A stretch of 64,000 bases of DNA from Gongronella butleri. Taxonomy: Eukaryota > Mucoromycota > Mucoromycetes > Mucorales > Cunninghamellaceae. Of this stretch, positions 12,756-24,480 are shown piece after piece. The stretch lies in the NCBI GenBank assembly GCA_025201375.1, contig JAIWZP010000004.1:62001-126000 (forward strand). The letters are read 5' to 3'. Position numbers and translations under genes: made by a program. Position 1 is the stretch's first letter. Every line of letters starts with the position of its first letter. Under the pieces are notes generated by a model. That model was not told the origin of the DNA, did not search any database, and worked only from the letters and a program-made list of their open reading frames with translations.

Positions 12756-15273
12756 GGACAATGGCTTGCGACAAGGGCGAGCAGGTGAGGGGGGAAAACA
12801 GGAGTGAAACAAATAGACCTGGCTTGGGCCAGTGCCATTTTATTTCTTTTGGCGGAGCCAGACATTTTTAAAGTTATCACTTGTGTCACTCAGATGCCCG
12901 AAAGCGCGCTTCGCCAGATCAGGATCTTTTTTTGTGCTTATCACACGCACGCAAAAGAGCAATGACACATTATCGCGCCATAAAAGTACAAAAATTCAAG
13001 CTTCTGCTCCCGGTTATCTTGTCCATAGCAAACAATGGCAGCCCACCGATTGGATGCGCGGTCGTAAAGGGGCAAGATAATGGTTTTGCGAGAAAGATTA
13101 GCCGTCCATTTTCGAATAACAAACATTTGCAAGTCAATGATTGGCACAAATACACGCACACGCACATACACGATTGCTTGGCAAGAGACGTACACAGATA
13201 CACAATGGCAATGGCAACATACAGAGATGACAGGGAAGAGGGGGCCGCACACGGGGGGGGGGGAAAGGCCTTTTGCGTGAAACACGAGCATGGCGACGCG
13301 TGGTCAGGTGCTTGGGCCTCTATGTCGTCTGGTCCTCGGTCAATTTCAGATTGGAGCCATTAGATGTTGCGAATAGATAGACAATTGGCATTTCTGCCAG
13401 ACATGACGTGCAACTTGGCCGGTACTTTGTGTCTAGCGAGCGATAAAAGTTGCCTACAGGGCCACAAATGAAGGCCAAAGGAGAAAGCCAGGGCACTGGG
13501 ACGCACGAAAAGCAACGTTCTGGACCCCCAGAATAGCGGCACGCTCTTCATCTTGGTGTTTTTTGCAGTTTTCGGCAGAGTGTCACACAGAAAGGATCGT
13601 CCTTCCCTCCTCGGTATTCTTGTCCCCGCTCTCCAGTCTACGTGGGGTCAGATGCCGACGCTTTGTCAAGGAGCAATTGCCTCGAAAAAAACGACATTAC
13701 CCTCATTTTCTACAAATCACGTTGTATTTCGCAAAACCGGGTAATTGCTCTGCTCTGAAAAGCATCCTGCCATGAAGTGCAAGAGCCAGAAACCCCAGAG
13801 GACTTGTTTTGCAGCGCATCGCAAAGCGTCGAGGCGCACTACTCGCAAAATCATATTGTAGCGACGGCGAGCTCCAAAACCAAAATCGAAATTTCAGGTC
13901 TCCAGAATTCTGCCAAACTTACACAAAAGATGCATCGTATGGTGAAACGACGAAAAATGCTTAAAAGGAGTGGGGTCCCTCTGGTCGTTGATAAGCAATT
14001 GGCGATTTTAGTAAAAATTTCAATGCCGAATTGCACTGGAAGAACGCTTCTATCGAGCTGCGCCGATGCGTCCATTAGCAAGAAACACGCCAGGTGCGTG
14101 GGTCTAAAAAGGGACAGGTGCGTTTCACACCACGTCTGACGCGGTTTATCACGCGTCGAGTAATCACCATGATTTTAAAACCGTGTCAAAACCGTTAAAA
14201 GCTCTCGTTTTTTTTTTACTGATCATTCATGTTGACGTACACAGCGAACCACGTTCTTTCTGATAGCATAACTTTTAAGGCGCTGCGGCCAATCTTCGTT
14301 GACTTTGACTTGAGATGAAAAATCGCAGCTTTTTGCGCTTTATGCGACAACCAGTGCATGGATCCCTGATTTTTATTGCGTTCCTGCCGGTGAAAGTGTG
14401 GGTCGTACCATGTGGTTGAATGGCGTGGCAATCCGTGGACTTGAATTCCATTCTTTTCAAATTGCCCACTGTGCCCCTGGCAAAATCCGTCATTTTTGAC
14501 AATGGCTGCTGCGCGCCATCCAGCGATCGCAGCACCACAAGAGTGGGGTCGTTTGAAGGAAACAAGCTGAGAGCAAAAGGCTCAGAGAGTGAGCACCTTG
14601 GAACGTTCCAATTCATTGACATGCAACGAAAATACTATAAAAAGGCACTATTTGCGAACTTTTTGTCAGCTCGCCCAATTGATTGTTCTTTTTATTGCGT
14701 AACATGAATCCAGGAGATGGCTCAGCCATGTTCCAAATGAATAAAATGATGATTTGGTTGTGACCTTGTCGAGTTGGCTAATAAAAAAGTGACTCTGTTG
14801 CCATCATTCCCTGCATATTACAAGAGCCTTGCTAAGCGATTGCCTGTAAAATCTTGGCATGAACGAGGCCCTGCGTCCACCCATCCATCCTTGATGCCAA
14901 CTTCCAAGCTCAATTAGCCGAGCAAACGGGCATGATATTCATGTAGTTGCCTGAAATTGGAGGCTTTTTTTTTTTTTTGATCCTGCACGTGCGTGGGCTG
15001 CTTGCTCTCGATTGCACGCAGCCACCCCTTGGAGGTCATGTGCCATGCACATGAACAAGGTTAGCCGGCAGGAGGGCTCCTTCAGGGGGAGGATATGTGG
15101 GGGATGACGTTCGAATGTGGTGCATGATGGCGCATGCCAGTTGGGGGCGGCGGGCGCATTGCATGTTGCATGCATCGTGGTGGATAGTTCCCTGATTTCT
15201 GATACGATGACATCATTTGTTTTATTTGAAAAAAAGACGATTAAAAATAAGAAATACAAAAAAAGGGATCAAG
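12756..15273. repeat. gene-poor tract with family A repeat, copy 2 (about 13740-14640)
   Basis: No convincing gene. The first 600 bases are the upstream region of MOT1, ending with a run of ten or more G near 13252-13263. From about 13740 to 14640 lies a family A copy: a dispersed-repeat block CTCCAAAACCAAAATCGAAAT near 13872, GATGCATCGTATGGTGAAACG near 13928, GGAAGAACGC near 14038, GACGCGGTTTATCACGCG near 14138 and AAGGCGCTGCGGCCAATC near 14277. Reverse-strand frames inside it resemble those of the other copies. The last 500 bases are the 3' flank of MSS4. Confidence 0.7.
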
Positions 15274-17658
15274 TTAGCTCATATGGTATTCATGGGGTAT
15301 GTCCTGGTTGTGCTCCAAGGTGCTGGCCATGTAGCCCATGAAGCGGTCGCCGTACAGGGAGGGCTTGACGGCGGAGATGGCGTTCTTGTCCTGGGTCAGC
15401 GACTTGAACAGATGCTCCGTCTTTTTCTTGGTATCGTAAGGCGTGAGGATGTCGATGATGCCCATGAAATAGAGGAGACCCGTGGGACGGTCTTGCTCGT
15501 CAGTGGCCTGGAAGCCGCCCTCGTCCGAGTAAAACACGCAATTGCGACGTCTATTAAAAAAAATGAGCAACCGCGGGCATCAAAAGCGATAACTTTTTTG
15601 ACTTACTCTTCCGGATCTTCAGGCAATTGCGACACGTCGACCTTGTCGGGATTGGTCTGGGCAATGGCCTTGCGGACGACTTGGGCCTTGCTTTGACGGC
15701 GCTTCATCAATGTTGCTTGGCGCTCGACGGTGCGCGTATCAGGCTAAAAAAAAAAAAAAAAAAAAGGAATCAGACGCGCGTCGCAAAATCAAAAAAAAAA
15801 AAAGGGGGTTTTACCTGGAACGCGTGCAAAGTGGAATCACGGACATTGTCCTTGTTGCCACGCAGCATGTCGTGGATGCCAATCAACAAGCTATAATCCA
15901 TGATGTTCAAGTGGACCAGCAACTATAAAAAGCAAAATTAGGCTGAGTTGAGAAGATGCGGGGGGCGAGGAAAGCGCATATCACGTGTTTTGCTGCTTAT
16001 TTTACCCTGACGTCGCGCACCAATTGCTTGATGAAGAGCTCTCGCTTGCGAGGCCCAAGCTTCAATTTGCGCTTGCGCGCTTCCCAATTGAGATCCTTCA
16101 TGACGGCGGAGGGATTCTTTCTGACTTCCTCTTCGGGCAGCAGACGACCGATGGTGGAACCCTAGCGCCAAGAACGAAGCAAAAAAAGGGTAAGCGCGCA
16201 CGTTTTTAGCGGGATTTTTCTTTTTCTTGGGACGCTTTTTTTTTTTTTTACCTTTAGATCATAAGTTTCATGCACATCCTTGTTGGGTGGGAACACGTTG
16301 CCCATGACGACGAAATGGATCTTGCGGCTGCGTGGCAGCTTTACGCGATGCAAGCCATAGTAGCGGCACAATAGGGTATTGGGGTTGTTCATGACGTGCT
16401 AAAATCAAAAAAAAATTGTGGGGGAAGGATGAGAAACAGGGGCTAAGCAAAAATTCTTGGTTGGGATTGTAACTTTCTTACATCATGGTATTGCTCGAGA
16501 ATCTTGCGCATGAATTTGTGCTCGGTGTGGTGGATAGTTTTGATAATAAAACGATAATCCTTGGAATAGTAAAAGAAGCTGCCACTCTTGCCAGGAGAGC
16601 CCAATTCCGACAGAATGTACTTGTTGGTCAGCGAGATCTAAATGGCAAATGGGAAATGAGAATGAGAAAAACAATAAAAAAAAATCAAAAAAAAGCGCAA
16701 TTTGTACCAGGTAATCGGCCGGATCAATGCCAAATTGTTGACGCAGATGGCGAAAGACCCAAGGCGCATAATCCTTGAATTTGAAATCGTACTTTGCGCC
16801 GGGCGTCAATTCGTCGCCAGTGCTGCAATGCAAGAAAAAAAAAAAGTGTAAAATGGGGTGAGAATGAGGGGGAAACACTTGATTTTTTTTTTTGTCTCCT
16901 TTTTTTTTTTGTCAACTTTACACATCAAAGGACAATTTGTGTGCAGCGGAAAAGTCTTCAGGGGCCAATGGGCGATCGATTTTTGCAGAGACGCGGCCGA
17001 CGGCGATGCGGATGCCCGTGAGCATATTGTACATGAGGACATAATTCTGATGGCCCTCTGCGATGCGTGTGCCAATCATGACACGGTCGTCGTCTTCGTC
17101 GTCCTTGCGGCGGCGCGACAGGCGCTTGAATGCCTTGCGTCGTGCCGTCAATTCCTTTTGGAATTCTTCCGACACCTCGAGCACGGGCTTCTTTTTGGGT
17201 TTCGTGGACAATGTGTGTCCCGTCGTGTTGTGGCGCGTGAGTGTCGATGTGGATTCGGTGCGCATGAGGGCCGCCGACGCGGCACCAGCAGCGGGATGCG
17301 CCGTGGACGACGTAGCCGTCTCAATGGACGGCAATCCGGCCGACGTCTCACGACGGCGTTGCAACAATGCGGCGTCGTGCGTCGAATGGCGCTTGTAAAA
17401 CATGTTGTCAAAATGTTTTAGCGTGTTTTCGTGGTGCTGCTCGATAAGACGCGCCTGGTTGGACGGCACGGGCGTCGTCGGAGGCGAAAGCTCGAGCGAG
17501 TCGTCGGTCAGTTCCACGGGCGAAGCAGGCATATCATCTTGCTCAGGCACAATACGGTGGTTCGTCACCGCCAAAGGCGCCGCCGCCATGGGTTGCTCGT
17601 GCCGCTCCATGTACGCCGATTTCATCGGGTCGTACGCCCTTTCTACAGAGACTTCCAT
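15274..17658 (-). CDS. MSS4: phosphatidylinositol-4-phosphate 5-kinase (Mss4/Its3 type)
   Basis: Makes PI(4,5)P2 from PI4P at the plasma membrane, which directs exocytosis, endocytosis and actin. Eight exons on the minus strand: 16922-17658, 16708-16822, 16482-16637, 16252-16398, 16006-16161, 15815-15922, 15607-15743, 15274-15550; total 610 aa. The first about 150 residues are low complexity. The kinase domain fills the rest: glycine-rich loop [13 protein letters not shown], the catalytic lysine in FIIKTI, the [11 protein letters not shown] catalytic segment, and [21 protein letters not shown] just after the IID metal-binding motif, with the KK pair typical of type I activation loops that select PI4P. 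A bipartite basic cluster KRLSRRRK lies near residue 185. The protein is shorter than yeast Mss4, mainly at the N-terminus. The ATG at 17658 is the first in the open frame. Divergent neighbour: SEC2. Confidence 0.94.
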
Positions 17659-18251
17659 TATAAAATAAAAAGCCTAAAAACAGACAACGACGAGAAAATA
17701 AAAAAAGGACAACGAGGAGAGAAAAAAAGAGAAAGAAGCTTTGGCAAAAAAAAGAGGGGGGGCGCCGAACCTATAAATATTTCGGCCAGTATCGGATTTC
17801 GAAACACAAAGGCTGCAAAATTGCCTTTTTCAAATCGACACTTTTTGGTGTCACCTGGCCAAAATCGTCTGTAAATGCACATGTTTGATCGCAGCCCACG
17901 CCTTTTTTTTTTTTTTTGTCTCCAGCCATTCATTCCTCTCTTTTCCTTCTCTTTTTCCGAGAATTGTGCTAAAAATTAAAAAAAAAAAAAAAGAATTGAA
18001 AGGGTCCATTGACAAAATAAAAAAAAGAGAGTGAGAGCCCAATTGCTTTTTTATTTTTTAAAAAAAAAAGGGCATCCTTTGGGCAAGTAGGACAAAAAGG
18101 GCCAGGATGCTTGCGATTGGCTCCGCCCATTTTGTTACAGAAAAAAAAAAAAAGCGGATGGGTTGCCATTTTCTCTTTTTTTTTTCACTCGTCTTTTCTT
18201 TTTTTCTTTTCGGTGTCCCCTCTTTTTTTTTTTTATTCTTTTACACTTTAT
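17659..18251. promoter_or_regulatory. shared divergent promoter region of MSS4 and SEC2
   Basis: 593 bp between two divergent start codons. It contains a TATAAATA box-like site near 17773-17780 and long homopolymer tracts (A near 17978-17992 and 18058-18070, T near 17902-17916, 18178-18186 and 18223-18234). The last 80 bases before the SEC2 ATG are almost pure pyrimidine. No other gene is visible. Bidirectional promoter use is inferred from the layout. Confidence 0.5.
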
Positions 18252-20352
18252 ATGGAAAAGGACGAGGCGCCTCTTAGTATTGACACGCAGGCTGCGATGG
18301 ACGCGACACGTGCACAGAGCATTGCACACCTGTATTCCAAGTTGGGGACGATGAGCAAGGATGGAGCGTCACCAGTTGCGGAAGCCAAGTTCATCCCTCT
18401 TCCGGCGTCGCTGCCCATGTCGCCGAGCTCATCGACGCCTGGGGGCGGTGGGGCGCGATCGTCTGTGTCTGTGGCATCGTTCCACAGCAGCAGCAATGTC
18501 AGCAATGGCAGCAGCAATGCCATGGTGACGCCGCCACCCACGTCGCAGGAGGCATGCGCGTGTCGGCACATCCTGGTGTCGATGGATTCGCGGCAGTGCG
18601 CCCTGTGCGACAATGTGATACCCGTGATGGACGCCCTGTTGAACGAACGCGATACCCACGAGCAAGAGATGAAGCAGCTGCGCAGGCGCCTGGCCGAGGA
18701 GCAGGTGCGTATCCAGGAGCAGAGCAACGACATGCGCCAATTGGAAGCCGCTGTTCGCGATGTTGAAGCCCAATTATCGCAAAAGACCGAGGCTTTCGAA
18801 GCCCTGCAGACGGACATGGAGCTGCTCAATGACAAGTACGTCGACGAGATTGAACGTGTGGCCGAGATCCAGCATTCCAAGGACATGGTCGAGAGCGAAT
18901 TGGAGGATCTTAGCCGCCGGTTGTTTGAAGAGGCCAATGGCATGGTCGCTAATGAAAAACGCGAGAAATACAACCTGGAGGTCGCCCAAAAGCATCTGGA
19001 AAACCAGCTCAACGAGACACGTGATCGCCTTGCCGCCGAGCAGGAGCAATTGACTGAATTGCGTGCAAAAATGGAAGCCATGCAACTAGCTTCGGATGCT
19101 GCCGCTGCTTCTTCGCCCATTGCCTTTGATGCCCAATCCGACGCGTCCCCAACCATCGTCGATCCCGAACAACGCGCCATGAGCGACATGGCCCAATTGA
19201 TCAGCAACAGTCGTGACGAAAAGCGCATTTCCACCGGCTCTGCCCCTTCGCCGTCGCCCTCCACCTCGGCCATGGCCGCAGGCACCACCACCACCGCCAC
19301 CAATGCCCTCTTGTCCAGCCTCCAATCCGGTGCAACACACGTCGACGCCATGCTTCTCGATGAATTCATCGCCTTCATCAAAACAGGCACCGCATTGCCT
19401 CTCAAAAAGCTGCACAGCATCCCCTTTATGAAGCACTGCCAATTGGAGGATGTCGACCCGTGTCTGCGCTTTGGCGCCCACTCGCGCCTCTCGGCTCGCA
19501 AAATCAACGACGCCATTGTCATGAACACCTGCTTTATAGAGGAAGCCCCCGCGGGCTTCGCAGACGAACAGGCAAAGCGCACCGTCGACAACCCGCTAAA
19601 GATATCCGCAGCAAAGACGCTCATCTGGGAACGATTCAGCTCCAGCAACCACCAGACAACCGTCTTTGCAGGCTGCCAGGCTTGTGGCCGCACAGACGCC
19701 GTTTTGCCTTACCGATTCCGCATCTCCTACTTTGACGACTGGGCTTGTATCGACCGCTATTGCCGTGACAGACTCGTCGCCGTCTGCGAATTCTACGTGT
19801 TCATCCGCAATGTCCGCCAGGGCTATTACAATTCACGCTCTCATATCGACCTCTATCAAGAAGCCATGCGACTTCGACTCCAGATGTTTTATGCGAGGTA
19901 TGCCCTTCCCCCCCTAGAAAACGTGAAAGCGAGAGAGAGAGAGAGGGAAAAGAAGCGAGAAAAAAAAAAAAAGAAGAAAAAAAGAAAAAATTAAACAAAT
20001 GACTGATTGGTGCTTGTCTTCCGCCCCTAATAGAGTTGGTGCCTTGCCATGGACACTGCGCACCTTGGGCATCACGGGCGACAAGCTTGGCACGGCCATG
20101 TCACCGCGCATTGAGATCCCAGGACCACCCCTGAGCGAGTCGTCGCCATTGCCCCGCAGCGTCACACCAAAGGTGGCCAAGCGCGGCACCAGCCTCGACG
20201 TCACCACCAACAACGTGCCGCCCACCCCACCTATCAAGGAAAAAGCCGACAAAAATGAGCAAGACGAGGAAAACGACCAAAAAGACGACCAAGACGATCA
20301 AACAAAGGAAGATCTCTTTTTGGACGCGTCTGACGATCAGCCCGCCGCCTAA
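18252..20352 (+). CDS. SEC2: Sec2/Rabin8-type Rab GEF
   Basis: Guanine-nucleotide exchange factor for the Rab Sec4/Rab8, acting on secretory vesicles. Two exons, 18252-19897 and 20034-20352, give 654 aa. Order of domains: Ser-rich N-terminus; a CxC...CxxC cluster (ACACRHILVSM, QCALCDNVIP) near residues 100-120; a coiled coil about 130-285 with the Sec4-binding core EDLSRRLFEEANGMVANEK, which matches the Sec2 helix LF(D/E)EAN-MVA; a Pro/Ser/Thr linker; and, around residues 360-550, a folded block (IPFMKHCQLEDVDPCLRFG, SYFDDWACIDRYCRDRLVAVC, FIRNVRQGYY) resembling the C-terminal domain of animal Rabin8/GRAB. The tail is Asp/Lys-rich. An upstream in-frame ATG at 18111 would add only homopolymer-encoded Lys/Phe residues, so 18252 was chosen. 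Neighbour MSS4 makes the lipid used by the same exocytic pathway. Confidence 0.88.
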
Positions 20353-20561
20353 GTCACTCTTTTTTTTTTTATCTTTTGGCCCCATCATATAATAATTAAA
20401 TAGCCAAAGGGCGTGATGGACGCGTCTTTTTTTTTAATTTTTTTTTTCTAAGGAAGTTGCCCGTGTCATTCGGAGTTTTAATGGGTTGCTTGTACAGGTT
20501 GGGTCCAATTCCAGAATATGTACCATCTTTTTTCCCATTTTATTCATTTTTTTTTTAAATT

Positions 20562-21971
20562 ATGGCTTGGGGAGGCAACGATGGCGCTGTTGATCGGTGG
20601 ATCAAGCAACTTGGCAAAAATGACCCGAGTCTGACGTCGCTTCATATTCTCAGCTTCCGCCGGATCACGACGGACGAGCTTGGGCGACTGTTCAAGGCGA
20701 TCTCGGTCAACACGTCGCTGCAAAAGCTGTATTGCTCGGGCCACGCGCTGGATCCGGCCGCCATGGAGCAATTGTGCGAGATGCTCACGCTCAACGATAC
20801 CTTGACCTTTCTCAGCATTGGCCACGCCACGCTTGGCAACGATCCCTCGCTGTTTGGCCCGCTTTGCGAAGGATTGGCCGTCAATGAGGGCCTGCGCACT
20901 CTCGACCTGGAGAACAAGGGCCTTGGCGACGAATGCCTTGCCAAGCTGTTTGACGCGTTGCAGCAACAATCTACCATTGAACACGTGTATCTGACGCGCA
21001 ACACCGTCACCGCACAACCCATGCCTGCCATGGCCCAATGGCTCGCCACATCCACCACATTAAAGACATTGCGACTCAACATGTGCGACATGGACGCCGC
21101 CACCGCCGCGGCCATGGCCGACGCCCTTGCTGCCGCCAATGTTGGTGCCGCCGCGTCACCCATGCGCGAATTGGATGTCTCTGAAAATGCATTGATGGAA
21201 AATGCCGCGATGCTTGCCACCGCGTGCTGTGCGGCATTCCCGCGCCTGGAGACATTCAAGCTGTCGCACGTGTGCTCGCCGCAGGATGACGACCAGGTCC
21301 AATTGCCTCCGTCCGCCATGGATTCCCCCGCCCTCGAGGCAAATCTCGAGGCCGATCACGCCAAAAAGCGCCACGACGCGTCCCCCTTTGGCAATGCCAT
21401 CGTCCAAGCATTGACCACGCAAAAGCCCGCACACCTCACCGAATTGTGGCTCAACCAGAACGGCATCGAATCACACGCATTGCAACAGATCGACAATCTG
21501 CCTCGCCTTGCAAATGTCCATCTCTCCAACAACCGCTTGGACGACGACGCCGCCGCGCATCTGACGCGCTCAAAGACCCTGGCCTCCGTCGAGTTGAGCA
21601 ACAATGCCATTGCCGGCCTCGGCCTTGCCACCCTCTTGCACTCAACCACACTCACACACATTGGCCTTTTCAACAACATCGTCCACGACTTTGCCAACGA
21701 CCCGCTCCCGCCCTTTGACGACAGCTCCATCCACAACCTCGATCTCGGCGGCAATGGCATCACTGTCAACGACCTGGAAGCCATTGTCCAGATGCTTGTC
21801 AACGACGGTCTCCCCGACCTCAAGTTGCTCGAGCTCGGTGGCAATGCCAAGGACAATGACATGGACGCCTGGGAAGCCCTTATCGAACAATTGCAAAAGG
21901 ACAGACAATACATCAAGATTATCTGGAAACGTCTTGCCCAAGAAATGGAAACCGCCAAACCACCCATTTGA
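20562..21971 (+). CDS. leucine-rich-repeat (RNI-like) protein
   Basis: Single-exon gene of 469 aa with the ribonuclease-inhibitor type of leucine-rich repeats, about 28 residues each. Repeats are visible as LRTLDLENKGLGDECLAKL, LKTLRLNMCDMDAATAAAM, MRELDVSENALMENAAML, LTELWLNQNGIESHALQQI, LANVHLSNNRLDDDAAAHL, LASVELSNNAIAGLGLATL and IHNLDLGGNGITVNDLEAI. A linker of about 40 residues near 235-275 separates two repeat blocks. There is no signal peptide, membrane segment or catalytic domain, so the product is probably a cytosolic protein-binding scaffold; its partner is unknown. AAAATAAATTC near 22064 could serve 3' processing. The last 260 bp and the whole 3' flank are duplicated at 28.3 kb as a decayed copy, so this gene is the likely source. 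Confidence 0.85.
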   Translation: MAWGGNDGAVDRWIKQLGKNDPSLTSLHILSFRRITTDELGRLFKAISVNTSLQKLYCSGHALDPAAMEQLCEMLTLNDTLTFLSIGHATLGNDPSLFGPLCEGLAVNEGLRTLDLENKGLGDECLAKLFDALQQQSTIEHVYLTRNTVTAQPMPAMAQWLATSTTLKTLRLNMCDMDAATAAAMADALAAANVGAAASPMRELDVSENALMENAAMLATACCAAFPRLETFKLSHVCSPQDDDQVQLPPSAMDSPALEANLEADHAKKRHDASPFGNAIVQALTTQKPAHLTELWLNQNGIESHALQQIDNLPRLANVHLSNNRLDDDAAAHLTRSKTLASVELSNNAIAGLGLATLLHSTTLTHIGLFNNIVHDFANDPLPPFDDSSIHNLDLGGNGITVNDLEAIVQMLVNDGLPDLKLLELGGNAKDNDMDAWEALIEQLQKDRQYIKIIWKRLAQEMETAKPPI

Positions 21972-23780
21972 TCTCTCCCCTCCCCTCTTTTTTTTTTTTT
22001 TTTTTGTTTGCATAACTCATCCCTCCCGCACCCCATCTCATCACTTTTCTCGTCATCTGGCGAAAATAAATTCATTCATTTTAAACTGTATGTAAGACAC
22101 GGCACGAGACCATTGTCGAGAAAATCGAAATTTCGTAATAAATTACAAATCTTGCGCGAGAGGTACATGAATGTTTGGCATTGCTGGAAGCTTGGTTCTT
22201 CCGGCTGTTATTTTTTGTACGCCTAGGTAGCTTGAAATAACACTTTTTGTGCACTTGGCATATCTCCCAAGGCTTCATTGTTGATTTGCTCGGCAACGGC
22301 TGGCTAGATACAGTTGCTGCCGGCAATGGAGTATGCAGAAATGGCTCTCTGCATCGATATCATAGTGCGTATTTTTACTTCGTCATTCCAATCGAAATGG
22401 ACGAGTGGACGCCAATTTTAAATAAATCACTAGAATCGCGGTGTGATCGATAACAGGCTGATGAAATGCACCCCCAATGCTAAATTGCAAACTAGAAACT
22501 AAGTGCGTGAGAATGGGCCACTATGTGACCTGATCAGAGATGTTTACAGAGAATAGTACGTAAATCCAAATTCAGCCATGGCCAGGCTCCCAAACCAAAA
22601 TCGAAAAAATGTGTCTCCAGAATGAAGTCAAATGTTCCCAAAAGAAAAAAGGGCACGGAGAAACCACGAGAGATTCCAAAAAAGAGGGTGGTCGACTTGT
22701 GCATAGACGAGCAATCAGCAATTTCGATTTAATTTCAACGCCCAAATGCACGGGAAGAACGCGTCCAAAAAGCCCGGCCGACGCGTCCATTAGCAAGAGG
22801 GACCCTGAATGCATGCAATTGATTAGGAACAGGCGCGTGTAACTTAACGCTTGACACGGTTGATCGCCAAGTCGACCCGCAAACAGACTGCATTGCGCTC
22901 AGTCCGCCAAAACGCACCTTTTTCCATCCATCACAGGTGTCTATGCGTGCTTCAAATCGTGCCCTTTCTGATGAGATTACTTTCAAGGCGCTGCGGCCAA
23001 TCATCATTGACTTTGCCTTGGGATGAAAACTTGCGGATTTTTTCATTTTACGCGGAAACAGTCGATGGACCCCTGGTTTTTGTTGCATTTCTACGGTGAA
23101 AGAAAGTGTTCTACCTTGTGGTTAGATGACGCAGCGATCTGAGGACCTAGATGTTGGCTATTTTCAAATCCTCGACGGGACCCATTGGAAAATCCGTGCT
23201 TTTTGCTCATTTTCGAACATCGTCATTGTGTTCCATCAAATGATCGCAGCGCCACAAGGGAGGGCTCATTCGAACGAGAGAGCGTGGAAGCATCAGTTCG
23301 AGCAGCTAATATCATTTCAAACGGAGTGCACTTGTTGAAAAACGATGAAAGGTAGTAAAATGCTGCATTCACGATTTTCTCAATGTCATGGGTGTTTGCT
23401 TTCAGTGAAGCTTTTATCATTGGAAAGAGACGCGTCCAGGCATCATTTCACATCCGCTTAGCTGACTCAATGGATGGACTTTGTACACTGTCACAATGAG
23501 ATCAAATATTTCAAGCGCGTAAATCTCGACAAAAAACTATGCAAATTAACGGAATGCTGCTGTAACAAAAGATGCATAATTTGATTCTCTATCGAATGAG
23601 ACCAGTTTCAACGACGTGCGACCAAAACTGGTCGAGAAATTCGAGTTTCTAACATTTTACTTTGATTGCATTTTCCTCGCAATCCATCCAGTCAACCCCC
23701 GATTTTTATTGCAGATTTGTATCGAAAGAGAGGGTCAACGCATCTAATAGCGTAATTTTCAGAGCGTGGGGGTGTAGGTT
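21712..23780 (+). repeat. source copy of a 2.1 kb segmental duplication, including family A copy 3
   Basis: The 3' part of the LRR gene and its downstream flank match 28345-30400 in order and orientation over about 2.07 kb. Shared landmarks include GTGGACGCCAATTTTAAATAA near 22400, CAGTTGCTGCC near 22310, GTGGCCAGGCTCCC-type sequence near 22577, GACGCGTCCATTAGCAAGAG near 22780 and AAGGCGCTGCGGCCAATC near 22989. Inside it, 22560-23340 is family A repeat copy 3. No gene is visible after 21971. Confidence 0.8.
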
Positions 23781-23899
23781 GCCAAACTGATTTTATTTTG
23801 GCCAGCGCCCAAACCTCTCAAAGCGGAGGACCCTCCAGGTGGATTTGGACGTGTCCAACTTTTTTTTTTGTAAAATTTAAAAAAAAAAAGATTTCATCA

Positions 23900-24480
23900 C
23901 AAAGCACTTGTCGCAGCGCCACGAAACTTTTCCACGTAACGGTTTTGGCCTCTCTCTTTTCAGGAAAAATAAAAAACTGAAGATCGGTCGGGTAGTTTGC
24001 AGAGGATCTGGAAATTGCGCAAAATCTGGCTGTAGCGCGTTTTGGAAAATTCATTTCGTGCTAACTCATGGTTGAATCGCCACCAAATTTGGACATTAGG
24101 CTATTTCGATGTCACTCTTTTCAAGAAAAATTAAAAACGAGAGATTAATCAATTATTTGTCAAGATATCACCATTTTTACAAATTTCTTCAAATACAATA
24201 ATGACCAGCACAAATTCTGCCATGAATCGCCCCCAATCCTAGGCCATTTGACAATTTCTACGTGTCTCTTTTTATAAAAACGTGAAAAACCGGAAGTCAG
24301 TCCGAATTATTGTCCAGATATTTGCATTTCACACGATTTTTGAAGTTATTTTCACAAATCCAGCCTTTGGCGTCACTGATGGTTGGTAGATGGCCCCGCA
24401 AACATTGCATATTAGGTTATTTTGTCGCATCTCTTTTCAACAAGACGTTGAAACGCGAGGTCGATGGAGTCGTTAGGCAG
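23900..24480 (+). repeat. diverged tandem array, about 160-bp units
   Basis: Four degenerate units can be aligned by a block of the type CTCTTTTCA(A/G)GAAAAATTAAAAAC at about 23949, 24110, 24261 and 24428 (spacings about 161, 151 and 167 bp), each followed by a purine-rich GA(A/G)G(A/T)T(C/T)-type stretch. No coding sense. The tract around 24730-24920 is another copy of a block also seen near 23590, 30210 and 50440. Confidence 0.55.

Noticed and set aside
13250..13264. Telomere-like or quadruplex G run
   Set aside because: A single run of G with no repeat unit; no support for a telomere or a defined quadruplex.
18111..18251. Upstream in-frame ATG for SEC2
   Set aside because: The added residues are Lys/Phe runs from A and T tracts, typical of leader DNA here.
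18248..19693. 481-codon minus-strand frame over SEC2
   Set aside because: Antisense shadow of a coding exon; Ser/Arg-rich composition with no family pattern.
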